From: Gammaproteobacteria bacterium
GTDB taxonomy: Bacteria > Pseudomonadota > Gammaproteobacteria > Beggiatoales > Beggiatoaceae
Assembly (NCBI GenBank): GCA_003645255.1
Contig: QNES01000003.1
Coordinates: forward strand, 1 to 64,000
Length of the DNA stretch: 64,000 bases
Direction: 5' to 3'
The notes beneath the pieces are model-generated. The model did no database searches. It worked only from the letters and a program-made list of their open reading frames with translations, and was not told the origin of the DNA. Below are positions 1 through 8,500 of the stretch, piece by piece; the stretch's first letter is position 1, and each line of letters starts with the position of its first letter. The translations under genes and the position numbers were made by a program.

Positions 1-83
1 AAACCAAGGGCTTTGATGTGGAAATTATTTCAGAATTAACGGGACTTGAGACTGAAACGATTCGTCAAATCAAAATCGGTTAG
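1..83 (+). CDS. C-terminal end of an unidentified protein (cut by window edge)
   Basis: The frame is open from the window edge to a TAG stop and encodes 26 residues that include the pattern SELTGLETETIRQIK. Such a tail (helix, TGL, helix) resembles the C-termini of Rpn/PD-(D/E)XK transposase-like proteins, but this is a weak resemblance over a very short stretch. The rest of the gene lies outside the window, so I cannot name it. Confidence 0.35.
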   Translation, partial: TKGFDVEIISELTGLETETIRQIKIG

Positions 84-196
84 AAAATACACCTATAGAC
101 TTTACTATAAGTAATAACTAAAAGACGAGCCGTCGCTTTCTTAATAGATAGTTTTTTTTATGTGTTTTCTGCTTGAACGTAAAACTCAGCATACTT

Positions 197-300
197 AGCG
201 AGCGTAGGGTGGCTAAAATTTTTGCTGCAACCCACCATACCATTTATAGGAATCGTTCAAAAGGTGGGTGCAGTGAAACTCTACCCACCCTACGCTTGCT
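197..300. repeat. Inverted repeat of the GTAGGGTGGG family
   Basis: A 16-bp arm at 197-212 (AGCGAGCGTAGGGTGG) is matched inverted at 285-300 with one mismatch. Inner pieces at 229-236 and 262-270 repeat the CCCACC/GGTGGG core. Related copies occur throughout the window (near 2905, 11832, 18489 and 28772). No gene is visible in the surrounding 84-409 stretch. Confidence 0.75.
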
Positions 301-409
301 CGTGCCGGCCAAATCTGCCCCTCAAAATTGATGGGATACCTTGAAAAAACGTGGTTCCCACCCATTTTTATCCAAATTGGTTCCAGCAAAATGTTTGAAA
401 ATTTGTGGT

Positions 410-552
410 TCAGAACTTAGTTAGCACATATTTAATTATTCTTATTAATCTATGTGTTGGAATACCACTAAGATACCTGTCTAGGTAATCGTTGGTATCA
501 TCAATACCATTTGACTTGAGGTATGTATGATAATTATTCAATATATCGTCAA
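410..552 (-). pseudogene. Orphan C-terminal coding fragment
   Basis: The minus strand has an open frame of about 46 codons ending in TGA at 410-412. Its protein-like sequence includes NGIDDTNDYLDRYLSGIP and ends IKYVLTKF. It has no start and its upstream end runs straight into the inverted-repeat element at 551. I read it as the tail of a gene cut by that element. The family is not recognised. Confidence 0.4.
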
Positions 553-736
553 TAATTGGGGTCAGAGTAAAATTAATTATTGGCTAAATGCTCTTATGTG
601 AACCACGCAACCAACTTGGCTACGATATCAATAGAGCCAGCAGCATAAGCAAACTCAATTGAGAATGATTTGGATCGGAGTAACATTAATTACGATAGTT
701 TCTTCTTATTTTAATTTTACTCTGACCCCAATTATT
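551..736. repeat. 186-bp element bounded by perfect 26-bp inverted repeats
   Basis: The arms at 551-576 and 711-736 are perfect 26-bp inverted copies built around AATTGGGGTCAGAGTAAAAT. A third, degenerate copy (GGATCGGAGTAACATTAATT) sits inside at about 672-691. The interior is non-coding. The GGGGTCAGAGTAAAATT core resembles sequences often seen beside REP-associated tyrosine transposases, so a non-autonomous REP/MITE-like origin is likely; that link is inference. No transposase is present here. Confidence 0.75.
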
Positions 737-776
737 CCTGATCCCATGATGAAGTGGGTGGATACGTTATCCGACT

Positions 777-994
777 GTGATTAAATTGGGGCAACTTGGG
801 CGACTTAAACGGGTCTGCACATGGAACGCCCCAAAGCCGCCCCTTTCAGGGAAGGTCAAAGCTATCAGATTTGTCAAGTTTTGGAAACCTGACAGGTCTT
901 TAGATCAAAATCTTTATCTGAACAGCTATATAGTGAACAAACTGTTCACTACTTTTGTAGAAAAGGGTGCACAAAATATTAACAATAATAGGAG
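777..994. other. Intergenic stretch without a convincing gene
   Basis: A 73-codon frame crosses this stretch, but it contains the palindrome GTCAAGTTTTGGAAACCTGAC (873-893), a degenerate copy of the AACCTGTCAGGTT repeat family. It also has no ribosome binding site and is of biased composition. I treat it as non-coding repeat-bearing sequence between two mobile-like elements. Confidence 0.5.
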
Positions 995-1389
995 TTAATT
1001 AACTGTTCTCAAAAAATGGGACAAAGTTAGACTGTATTGGTATAAGTTGTCCAATTAATTAAAATGACTTTAAAAATAAACTAAGTCACCCCATAATAAG
1101 AAGCATCAGTCAGGTTGGCTGATGACGATAAAAGTTTTCTCGTACCTGGTATTGAGAAGTGAAGATTGGTAAATGGGTTTTCAAGTCTCGGCTTGGAGGT
1201 CAATTTGACCCTAAAGGGACAGCCCTCATTTCATACAGTACAGGGTTGCATAAGACCGTCTTGATGGAACTTATGCCAACGGTTGGGACTGCTCAACCAG
1301 GACTCTAGTTGCAACCTGAAAGGGTTATCAACAGAGAGCGAATCACCTAATGGGCAACTTTGTCCCACTTTTTAGGAGCAGTTAATAAA
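995..1389. mobile_element. 395-bp non-coding element with 34-bp terminal inverted repeats
   Basis: Positions 995-1028 and 1356-1389 are inverted copies that match at 29 of 34 positions, with the shared core TGGGACAAAGTT. The interior (1029-1355) has no useful ORF but is rich in perfect hairpins (see the RNA entry). The right end lies only 4 nt before the rfbD start, so the repeat supplies the sequence where its ribosome binding site would be (AGGAG at 1374-1378, unusually far from the ATG). It looks like a non-autonomous mobile element; the cognate transposase is unknown. Confidence 0.6.
1101..1350 (+). ncRNA. Structured RNA candidate, HEARO / IscB omega-RNA-like
   Basis: Clear stems follow one another: CATCAG/CTGATG (1104-1124), GGCT/AGCC enclosing GGTC/GACC (1190-1224), a perfect 7-bp GCATAAG/CTTATGC stem (1248-1276), GGTTG/CAACC (1281-1297) and GTTG/CAAC enclosing AACC/GGTT (1308-1332). 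The 3' end reads GAGCGAATCACC. That ending, the ATGGA(A) loop in the 7-bp stem and the overall order recall HEARO RNAs, the omega-RNAs of IscB elements, which are known to occur without their protein gene. No iscB lies nearby. The structure is seen directly; the family assignment is from memory and tentative. It lacks a group II intron domain V. Confidence 0.42.
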
Positions 1390-1393
1390 ATTA

Positions 1394-2290
1394 ATGTTTG
1401 ATAGCAAAAAAATACTATTAATAGGTCCTTATGGACAAGTTGGCTGGGAATTATGGCATAGCACACAACCGCTAGGTAAAGTTATTATTGCCGGCAGAGG
1501 CGCGAATCAACAGCTACAAGCCCAAATTAATTTAGCAGATCCCGATTCTATTCGCCGTGTTATCCGTGAAATTAAACCAAGCATTGTTCTGAATGCTGCA
1601 GCTTATACCAAAGTCGATAAAGCAGAACAAGAATCTGAATTAGTTTATCGGATTAACGCTATCGCACCAGGTGTATTAGCCGAAGAATGTCTACGCTTAA
1701 AAGCCCTGCTGATTCACTATTCAACAGATTATGTATTTGACGGGAATCACACGAACCCCTACACCGAAATAGATACCGTCAACCCATTAGGCGTTTATGG
1801 AACCAGTAAACTTACCGGTGAACAAGCTATCATTGACATCGGAGGGCAGTATCTTATTTTACGTACCGCCTGGGTGTACGGGAGACGTGGTCAAAATTTT
1901 CTATTGACTATGCAACGCCTTGCAGCCGAGCGTGAAGAATTAAAAATAGTGGCTGACCAAATAGGTGCTCCCACTTGGAGCCGTATGATTGCACAAGCGA
2001 CGTCGCATATCATAGCTCAAATCTATTCACCATTTTATCAACTTGATATTAAATCTTTGAGCGGTATCTATCATTTAACCAACGCAGGACAAACTAATTG
2101 GTACGAATTTGCTAAAGCCATCATAGCGCAATCCAAAAAACAACCCAGGCTACTACCCATCACGACAGCGGATTACCCAACCCCAGCTAAACGTCCTGCT
2201 TATTCGGTATTATCTAATGCCAAATTGAGTGATCTTTTTGGTATCAAATTACCTGCTTGGGACCAGGCATTGGCATTAGCACTTAGGTAA
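1394..2290 (+). CDS. rfbD: dTDP-4-dehydrorhamnose reductase
   Basis: RmlD/RfbD carries out the last step of dTDP-L-rhamnose synthesis, the NAD(P)H-dependent reduction of dTDP-4-dehydro-L-rhamnose, for surface polysaccharides. The 298-residue protein is full length. It has the Rossmann motif GPYGQVG (11-17), NAAAYTKVD (67-75), STDYVFDG (110-117) and the catalytic Tyr135-x3-Lys139 pair in YGTSK. The other rhamnose genes (rfbA, B, C) are not adjacent. The start follows the inverted-repeat element by 4 nt, so expression may depend on that element. Function is secure from the motifs. Confidence 0.93.
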   Translation: MFDSKKILLIGPYGQVGWELWHSTQPLGKVIIAGRGANQQLQAQINLADPDSIRRVIREIKPSIVLNAAAYTKVDKAEQESELVYRINAIAPGVLAEECLRLKALLIHYSTDYVFDGNHTNPYTEIDTVNPLGVYGTSKLTGEQAIIDIGGQYLILRTAWVYGRRGQNFLLTMQRLAAEREELKIVADQIGAPTWSRMIAQATSHIIAQIYSPFYQLDIKSLSGIYHLTNAGQTNWYEFAKAIIAQSKKQPRLLPITTADYPTPAKRPAYSVLSNAKLSDLFGIKLPAWDQALALALR

Positions 2291-2412
2291 ATCGCAAAAA
2301 ATAAAATACCCATCATGGGCAAGCACAAGGGTGTGCAGCCTACAAACCCTCGATGACTGTGGGGGCAAGACTGAAGGTTACCCTGGTATATTATTTTTGG
2401 CGAGTTGCCTTA
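2290..2412. repeat. Inverted-repeat element sharing arms with the 12.7-kb repeat
   Basis: The left arm (near 2296-2320, with AAAAATAAAATACCCATCA) and right arm (2376-2410, ending TTTTTGGCGAGTTGCC) are imperfect inverted copies. The left arm is nearly repeated at 12691-12725 (AACTCGCCAAAAATAAAATA). The interior carries GCACAAGGGTGTGC-type hairpin sequence. It follows rfbD directly and may act as its transcript end, though no T-run terminator is evident. Confidence 0.6.
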
Positions 2413-3811
2413 TACAAATTTTACGAGACTTTTAATTTTAAAAATTTTGACCTTTCCAATAATGCGATTAACTTATTTATTATCAGTAAGTGACAGAATT
2501 TTGCACCTGAAAATGCTTTTGACCCCATAAAAAACGGAACAAGTTTTGCCCTAATTTTAATCCATTTTTCATAAAATTGATTTTGACATAAATTTCAATT
2601 AGTTATTATGGTTAGAATTTGTCAATCCAACTTAAACCTGGTTAATAGCAATAGTGCTCGGAACACTTTTTGTTTAAATAAAACCAATAAAATTTGTATG
2701 GTTAAAATTCAGAGAAATCTCGTCAGTATGGCAAGATTTTTGTTGCTAAGAAATTTAAATCAGCCATAAATCCGATTTTTAGAAAAAATCGATTTCTTTG
2801 ATGCTTAAAAAAATGTTAAATAACAAAAAGTTAGCAATTATGCAAAAACTATTCCGAACAATATTGGGTTAATATACTACACACGGGCACAATATGGCAT
2901 GTTATGTAGGGTGGGTTGTTTTTGCTGCCCCCCAGCTCAAACGAGAAGCGGTGGGCAAGAAAACCCCTTGCCCACCCTACAAAAAAACTCATTTAAAAAG
3001 TTAAATTTATGCCCGCGCTGAGTATAGGTTATTTTTTCCACAAAAAATCCAAAAATGACTGAAGCAAAGTGCATGGATAGCTATAAGACCCAATTGATGT
3101 TTGGGCATCGGGGAAGTATCCGCAAATAACTGACGTAAACAACTCATTTCGACAATTTGACAAAATTGGCGTATATTATTTTCAGCATTGTCCTTTACAT
3201 TATCATGATGGCATTAATAAAATTTAGTTTCGAGTCAATCATGGATTGAGTTGATTCGCTACACAATGAAAAAACCATGCCGTTTTAATCACATTTATGA
3301 AGCAATGGTGGAATAGTTCGTTTCAATTTTTTTCACAATCATTCCCCCAAAACCACGCAAGGGTGTGGGTTTTTCAGGACAATTTTAGCATAACCTCAAT
3401 ATAAACAACAACTTGTTAGGGATTTGGAAAGTTCAAAATTTTGTCTTTCAATCAGTTTTGAAAATTAAATTTTATGAATATCATTATATTCTAAGCCAAT
3501 TCAATTAAAATATTTGATTTTGATTTGGCTTAAAAAATAATTATATATAAATCAATCAGTTATCTAAAATTTTAAAATATATAGCAGATTAAAGCTTGAC
3601 TTTTATTTTCACAATGATTATTATGCCAAAGTAGTTTGTGCTTGTTTAGACTTGATGATCAAGTTTTTTAAAATTTAGCCCCTAGAAATTCTTTAATATT
3701 GCTCGAATCAAAATTTTACTTGACTAAATGATTCAATTAAAGTATCATATTTCGTGTCGTGCTGAAAATACGCCAAACATTTTTGACTGAAAATGTTGGA
3801 ATATTAATAAC
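2413..3811. other. Long AT-rich intergenic region, no gene seen
   Basis: About 1.4 kb with no convincing ORF or ribosome binding site on either strand. It contains a degenerate AAATCCGATTTTT palindrome (about 2767-2795), the GTAGGGTGGG repeat at 2905-2980, and a hairpin-like AAAACCAC/GTGTGGGTTTT near 3351-3376. The 3' half before coaD is extremely AT-rich. It may hold a promoter for coaD, but I cannot choose one. Confidence 0.5.
2870..2984. repeat. GTAGGGTGGG inverted repeat copy with conserved left flank
   Basis: TGTAGGGTGGG at 2905 is matched by TTGCCCACCCTAC at 2968-2980. The left flank, ATACTACACACGGGCA (2872-2887), recurs before the copy at about 11800, so the repeat unit is longer than the palindrome alone. 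Confidence 0.65.
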
Positions 3812-4297
3812 ATGAAAATAACGGCTATTTATCCTGGTACATTTGATCCGATTACAAATGGACATACTGATATTGTTAAACGGGCTGCCAAGTTATTTGA
3901 ACATGTGATTGTAGCAATTGCAGCTAATCCATCCAAGGAACCCGTTTTTTCGTTAAAAAAACGTATTGACTTAGCAACTCGTGTTTTGGCAGAATTAAAT
4001 AATGTCAGTGTACGTGGTTTTGAAAGTTTATTGGCTCAATTTGCGAAGCAGTGTGGTGTACAAGTGATTGTAAGGGGACTTCGGGCAATGTCAGATTTTG
4101 AATATGAATTTCAGATGGCGGGTATGAACCGTACCTTGATTCCGGACATTGAGACCATATTTCTTACCCCAGCCGGCAAATATACTTACCTCTCTTCCAG
4201 TTTGGTGAGGGAAATTGCGACGTTAGGGGGTCCGGTAGGTGACTTTGTTCATCCAGATGTTTATGCGGCACTTTGTCAAAAAATGTGTCAATATTGA
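3812..4297 (+). CDS. coaD: Pantetheine-phosphate adenylyltransferase
   Basis: CoaD transfers AMP from ATP to 4'-phosphopantetheine, giving dephospho-CoA in the coenzyme A pathway (cytoplasm). The 161 residues match the family length. The nucleotidyltransferase signature [11 protein letters not shown] (8-18) carries the T/HxGH motif, followed by [13 protein letters not shown] (87-99) and the C-terminal SSSLVRE (128-134, usually SSSLVKE). It is followed after 36 nt by the ferredoxin gene, a common gammaproteobacterial pairing. Confidence 0.96.
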   Translation: MKITAIYPGTFDPITNGHTDIVKRAAKLFEHVIVAIAANPSKEPVFSLKKRIDLATRVLAELNNVSVRGFESLLAQFAKQCGVQVIVRGLRAMSDFEYEFQMAGMNRTLIPDIETIFLTPAGKYTYLSSSLVREIATLGGPVGDFVHPDVYAALCQKMCQY

Positions 4298-4318
4298 TTG
4301 ATGGTAAATAAATTTTGA

Positions 4319-4588
<270 letters not shown>

Positions 4589-4646
4589 ATTTTGAGCCTT
4601 TAGGAAGCGACAGTTCTGACAGGTTTACTTCGGTAAATTACAAATG

Positions 4647-4719
4647 GGGCCGTTAGCTCAGTTGGTAGAGCGGCTGACTCTTAATCAGCATGTCGTAGGT
4701 TCAATCCCTACACGGCCCA
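4647..4719 (+). tRNA. tRNA-Lys (anticodon CTT)
   Basis: Full cloverleaf: acceptor GGGCCGT/ACGGCCC, D-arm GCTCAGTTGGTAGAGC, anticodon stem GCTGA/TCAGC with loop CTCTTAA giving CTT, and T-arm GTAGG/CCTAC around TTCAATC. The discriminator is A and CCA is not encoded. CTT reads the AAG codon. Confidence 0.93.
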
Positions 4720-4758
4720 ATAATTAAACGTGATATCCGGTTATAAAGTGGTAAAAAC

Positions 4759-4787
4759 TTGACATTTTTAAAAATGTTAAGTATAAT
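4759..4787 (+). promoter_or_regulatory. Perfect sigma-70-type promoter upstream of tRNA-Leu
   Basis: TTGACA at 4759-4764 and TATAAT at 4782-4787 are both exact consensus and separated by exactly 17 nt. The start of transcription would be near 4794, about 77 nt before tRNA-Leu. It could also read on toward tig, since no terminator is evident between tRNA-Leu and tig. Confidence 0.8.
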
Positions 4788-4870
4788 TCATAAAGCTTGT
4801 TATAGACTTATGTCTATATATTTCTATATTTAATGACAAAATTTCAATCTAGTTGACTAAATATTCATAA

Positions 4871-4956
<86 letters not shown>

Positions 4957-5125
4957 ATTTTATTAGTTACTAGGATATAGTTTATAAAAATATCTACATT
5001 TATAGATAAGCCTGTAAAATAAAGTTATATAAATTGATCTCTTAAAGTTTGATTTTCACAAACCTCAAAAGTGATTGGTATCATTTTAGAATTGATTGGT
5101 ACGTATAAACAAGGGGTTATAAGAC

Positions 5126-6451
5126 ATGCAAGTGTCGGTAGAGATAACAAGTGCAGTTGAGCGTCGTATGACAATTGGGTTACCAAAAGAACTGATGGCA
5201 CCCAAGGTTCAAAGCCGTCTTAAAACGATGGCACATCAAACTAAAGTTAATGGTTTTCGACCAGGGAAAGTCCCTATACGAGTAATCGAACAAAAATATG
5301 GTCAAAAAGTACGTCAAGAAGTGCTTGGTGAAGTCTTGCATACCAGTTTTTCAGATGCTCTTACGCAGGAAAACTTAGCCTTAGCCCTGGTAGGTAATCC
5401 CATTTTTGATTTGAACAGTGATATCAAATATCTTGAACAAGGATTATCCTACACAGCGACTTTTGAAATTCGTCCACAAATTACCACACTGCATGTAGAT
5501 GGGTTAGCCATTGAAAAACCGGTGGTTGAAATCACTGAAGCTGATGTTGATACAATGTTGTATCGGCTACGTCAGCAGCGTCAAACTTGGACTGAAGTGG
5601 ATGATCGAACTGCAACAAATGGTGATCGAATTATTCTTGATTTTGTAGGTACCATTAATGGTTTACCTTTCAAAGGTAATGAAATCAAACAAGCATCGCT
5701 GACATTAGGGCAAAACGATTTTATTTTGCCTGGTTTTGAAGAACAATTAAGGGACATAAAAACAGGAGATGAACGCGAATTTGACTTAGCTTTTCCTAAA
5801 GATCATAGTAATGCGGAAATAGCGGGTCAGACGGTGCATTTTGTGGTGAATGTATCAAAGGTGACTACAGGGTACTTACCTGAAATAGATGCTGAATTTG
5901 TGAAATCCTTTGGGGTGGCAAATGGTAGTCTTGAGACTTTGCGTACTGAAACACGTCAGAATATGGAACGTGAGTTAAAGTATGTGACCGATATCAAACT
6001 CAAACAACAAATACTGGGAGCATTTTTAAAAGAAAATCCAATTGAAGCACCTCCTTCTTTAGTAGAACAAGAAACACAACAATTGTTAAAAACTCGGCAG
6101 CAGGAGCTCCAAAATCAAAATTTAGTTGCCGATATGTTTAAAAATGAGGCACAAAATCGCGTTAAACTGGGATTTTTGATAGGTGAATTAGTCAAGATAC
6201 ATAACCTCAAAGTAGAACAAGAACAAATTCGACAAATGGTTGAAAGGATAGCTTTTGCTTATAAGGATCCGGAAACCGTCGTCAAAGAATATTATGCGGA
6301 CGAACAGCGCTTAAAAGAAGTCGAATCCATTGTACTTGAAAACCAGGTGGTATTATGGCTATTAGAAAGAGCTAAAACAACTGACAAACCGATGGATTTT
6401 TATAGCCTGGTGATGGGAGATGACAGCTATGAGACAAGTGCAAAACAATGA
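5126..6451 (+). CDS. tig: Trigger factor, ribosome-associated chaperone
   Basis: Trigger factor binds at the ribosomal exit tunnel and shields nascent chains. The 441-residue protein has the ribosome-docking signature GFRPGK (43-48), a FKBP-like prolyl isomerase domain at about 160-245 (with [10 protein letters not shown]) and a C-terminal helical chaperone region. It precedes clpP and clpX as in most gammaproteobacteria. Its last codons overlap the clpP start by 4 nt (ATGA), so the two are probably translationally coupled. AAGGGG at about 5110 can serve as ribosome binding site. Confidence 0.96.
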   Translation: MQVSVEITSAVERRMTIGLPKELMAPKVQSRLKTMAHQTKVNGFRPGKVPIRVIEQKYGQKVRQEVLGEVLHTSFSDALTQENLALALVGNPIFDLNSDIKYLEQGLSYTATFEIRPQITTLHVDGLAIEKPVVEITEADVDTMLYRLRQQRQTWTEVDDRTATNGDRIILDFVGTINGLPFKGNEIKQASLTLGQNDFILPGFEEQLRDIKTGDEREFDLAFPKDHSNAEIAGQTVHFVVNVSKVTTGYLPEIDAEFVKSFGVANGSLETLRTETRQNMERELKYVTDIKLKQQILGAFLKENPIEAPPSLVEQETQQLLKTRQQELQNQNLVADMFKNEAQNRVKLGFLIGELVKIHNLKVEQEQIRQMVERIAFAYKDPETVVKEYYADEQRLKEVESIVLENQVVLWLLERAKTTDKPMDFYSLVMGDDSYETSAKQ

Positions 6452-7083
6452 ATGATAAACAATATTCGGAAGTAAGGGCAACAGGTGGTTTAGTACCGGT
6501 TGTCATTGAACAATCGGCCCGTGGTGAAAGAGCTTATGATATTTATTCTAGGCTTCTTAAAGAACGGGTCGTTTTTTTAGTCGGTCAAGTCGAAGATTAT
6601 ATGGCTAATCTAATTGTTGCTCAATTGCTCTTTTTAGAATCAGAAAACCCGGAAAAAGATATACATTTATATATTAATTCCCCAGGCGGTTCTGTGAGTG
6701 CGGGATTAGCGATTTACGATACCATGCAGTTTATTAAGCCTGATGTGAGTACCATAGTGGTTGGTCAAGCAGCTAGCATGGGAGCCTTATTACTCGCGGG
6801 AGGTGCTAAGGATAAGCGTTATTGTTTACCCCATTCGCGGGTGATGATTCATCAACCTTTGGGTGGTTTTCAGGGACAAGCGACTGATATTGACATTCAC
6901 GCCCGTGAAATTTTAAAAGTGCGTGAGCGCCTGAATGTTATTTTGGCTAAACATACAAAACAACCTTTAGAAACGATTCAAAAGGATACTGATCGAGATA
7001 ATTTTATGGGTGCTGATGAAGCAATGAAGTATGGTATCATTGATGAGGTTTTATCCACTCGGCAGACAATGATTAATGATTAA
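6448..7083 (+). CDS. clpP: ATP-dependent Clp protease proteolytic subunit
   Basis: ClpP is the serine peptidase barrel that degrades proteins fed by ClpX or ClpA. The catalytic triad is visible: Ser110 in GQAASMGA, His135 in MIHQPLG and Asp184 in DTDRDNF. Length (211) is normal, including a short N-terminal propeptide-like segment. It overlaps tig by 4 nt and precedes its partner clpX by about 60 nt, so the three form an operon. Confidence 0.97.
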   Translation: MNDKQYSEVRATGGLVPVVIEQSARGERAYDIYSRLLKERVVFLVGQVEDYMANLIVAQLLFLESENPEKDIHLYINSPGGSVSAGLAIYDTMQFIKPDVSTIVVGQAASMGALLLAGGAKDKRYCLPHSRVMIHQPLGGFQGQATDIDIHAREILKVRERLNVILAKHTKQPLETIQKDTDRDNFMGADEAMKYGIIDEVLSTRQTMIND

Positions 7084-7104
7084 TTATTAATGATGATGTA
7101 TCTC

Positions 7105-7126
7105 CCATTGAGCATTAACCATTAAC
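7105..7126. repeat. Heptamer-type direct repeat ahead of clpX
   Basis: Two CATTAAC-type units (GCATTAACCATTAAC) lie 18-40 nt before the clpX ATG. It is a short member of the heptamer repeat set found ahead of lon, hupB, ndk, ugd and sixA. Confidence 0.5.
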
Positions 7127-7144
7127 AAAAATAGGAAATTGATT

Positions 7145-8431
7145 ATGGCAGGTAAGAATAAAGGTGATTCAGGTACTCAGGAACGCTTGCTTTATTGTTC
7201 TTTTTGTGGCAAAAGTCAGGATGAAGTTCACAAATTAATTGCCGGTTCATCAGTTTTTATCTGTGATGAATGTGTTGATTTGTGCAACAATATTATAAAA
7301 GAGGATTTACCACCACAAGATGCTGAAAGCGATACTCATCACCGATTGCCAACGCCGTCTGAAATTAATCAACACTTAAATGAATATGTGATTGGACAAG
7401 AGTATGCTAAAAAGGTACTTTCTGTTGCGGTATATAACCACTACAAGCGTTTGGAAACCAATGCCCAAAATAATGACGTAGAAATTGCTAAAAGCAATGT
7501 CTTATTGATCGGTCCAACTGGTAGTGGCAAAACCTTATTAGCTGAAACTTTGGCCCGATTTTTAGATGTGCCATTGGCAATGGCAGATGCGACGACACTC
7601 ACGGAAGCCGGTTATGTAGGTGAAGATGTTGAGCATATCATACAAAAGTTATTGCAAAAATGTGAATATGATGTTGATAAAGCTCAGACGGCTATTATTT
7701 ACATAGATGAACTGGATAAGATTTCCAGGAAATCTGAAAATCCTTCAATTACCCGAGATGTTTCCGGAGAAGGTGTACAACAGGCATTGTTGAAATTAAT
7801 TGAAGGTACGGTGGCTTCTGTCCCACCACAGGGCGGTAGAAAACATCCAAAACAGGAATTTATTGCCATTGATACCACCAATATTTTATTTATTTGTGGG
7901 GGTGCTTTTGCCGGCTTGGAAAAAATTATTCGGGCACGTTCTGAAAAAAGCGGTATTGGTTTTTCAGCCGAAGTTTCAGATAAAGAAGATAAACGTAATT
8001 TAAATCAACTGCTTAATACCTTGGAGCCGGACGATTTAATTAAATTTGGCTTGATTCCAGAGTTGGTTGGACGATTGCCCATTTCAACCACACTTGAAGA
8101 ATTGAATGAAGAACAACTGGTACAAATATTGACAGAACCTAAAAATGCTTTAACCAAACAATATGCCCGCCTTTTTGAGATGGAAGGTACAGAGCTAGAA
8201 TTTCGACAGGAAGCTTTACAAGCAGTGGCTAAAAAGACGATGAAAAGAAATACTGGGGCACGAGGGTTGCGTTCAATTTTAGAGCATGTTTTGTTAGATA
8301 CTATGTATGAACTGCCTTCTATGAGTGATGATGTCGCTAAAGTTATTATTGAAGAGGCGGTTATTGAGGGTAAAAATCAACCACTCATTTTATATAGAAA
8401 TGAAAAGAAGCAGACAATGGTTAATGCTTAA
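7145..8431 (+). CDS. clpX: ATP-dependent Clp protease ATP-binding subunit ClpX
   Basis: ClpX is the AAA+ unfoldase partner of ClpP. The N-terminal zinc-binding domain has the pairs CSFC and CDEC, followed by Walker A GPTGSGKT, Walker [10 protein letters not shown] and a sensor region with NTGARGLRS near the C-terminus. I chose the ATG giving MAGKNKGD, 9 nt after AGGA, over an in-frame TTG two codons upstream. That gives 428 residues, the usual length. Confidence 0.96.
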   Translation: MAGKNKGDSGTQERLLYCSFCGKSQDEVHKLIAGSSVFICDECVDLCNNIIKEDLPPQDAESDTHHRLPTPSEINQHLNEYVIGQEYAKKVLSVAVYNHYKRLETNAQNNDVEIAKSNVLLIGPTGSGKTLLAETLARFLDVPLAMADATTLTEAGYVGEDVEHIIQKLLQKCEYDVDKAQTAIIYIDELDKISRKSENPSITRDVSGEGVQQALLKLIEGTVASVPPQGGRKHPKQEFIAIDTTNILFICGGAFAGLEKIIRARSEKSGIGFSAEVSDKEDKRNLNQLLNTLEPDDLIKFGLIPELVGRLPISTTLEELNEEQLVQILTEPKNALTKQYARLFEMEGTELEFRQEALQAVAKKTMKRNTGARGLRSILEHVLLDTMYELPSMSDDVAKVIIEEAVIEGKNQPLILYRNEKKQTMVNA

Positions 8432-8440
8432 TTATCCCTG

Positions 8441-8490
8441 TTAACCACTAATCATTAAACATAATCATTAAACATTAAACATTAATAAAA
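8441..8490. repeat. CATTAAA heptamer direct repeats ahead of lon
   Basis: Several near-perfect 7-nt units of CATTAAA/CATTAAT in a row fill the space where a ribosome binding site for lon is expected; no AGGA-type site is seen there. Comparable heptamers precede other genes in the window. Confidence 0.65.
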
Positions 8491-8500
8491 ATTCATACCT

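Noticed and set aside
777-998. 73-codon plus-strand frame
   Set aside because: It runs through a palindromic dispersed repeat, has no ribosome binding site and its residues are low in protein-like pattern.
995-1389. Group II intron or tRNA-like insertion
   Set aside because: No domain V, no reverse transcriptase and no cloverleaf were found; a separate structured RNA fits better.
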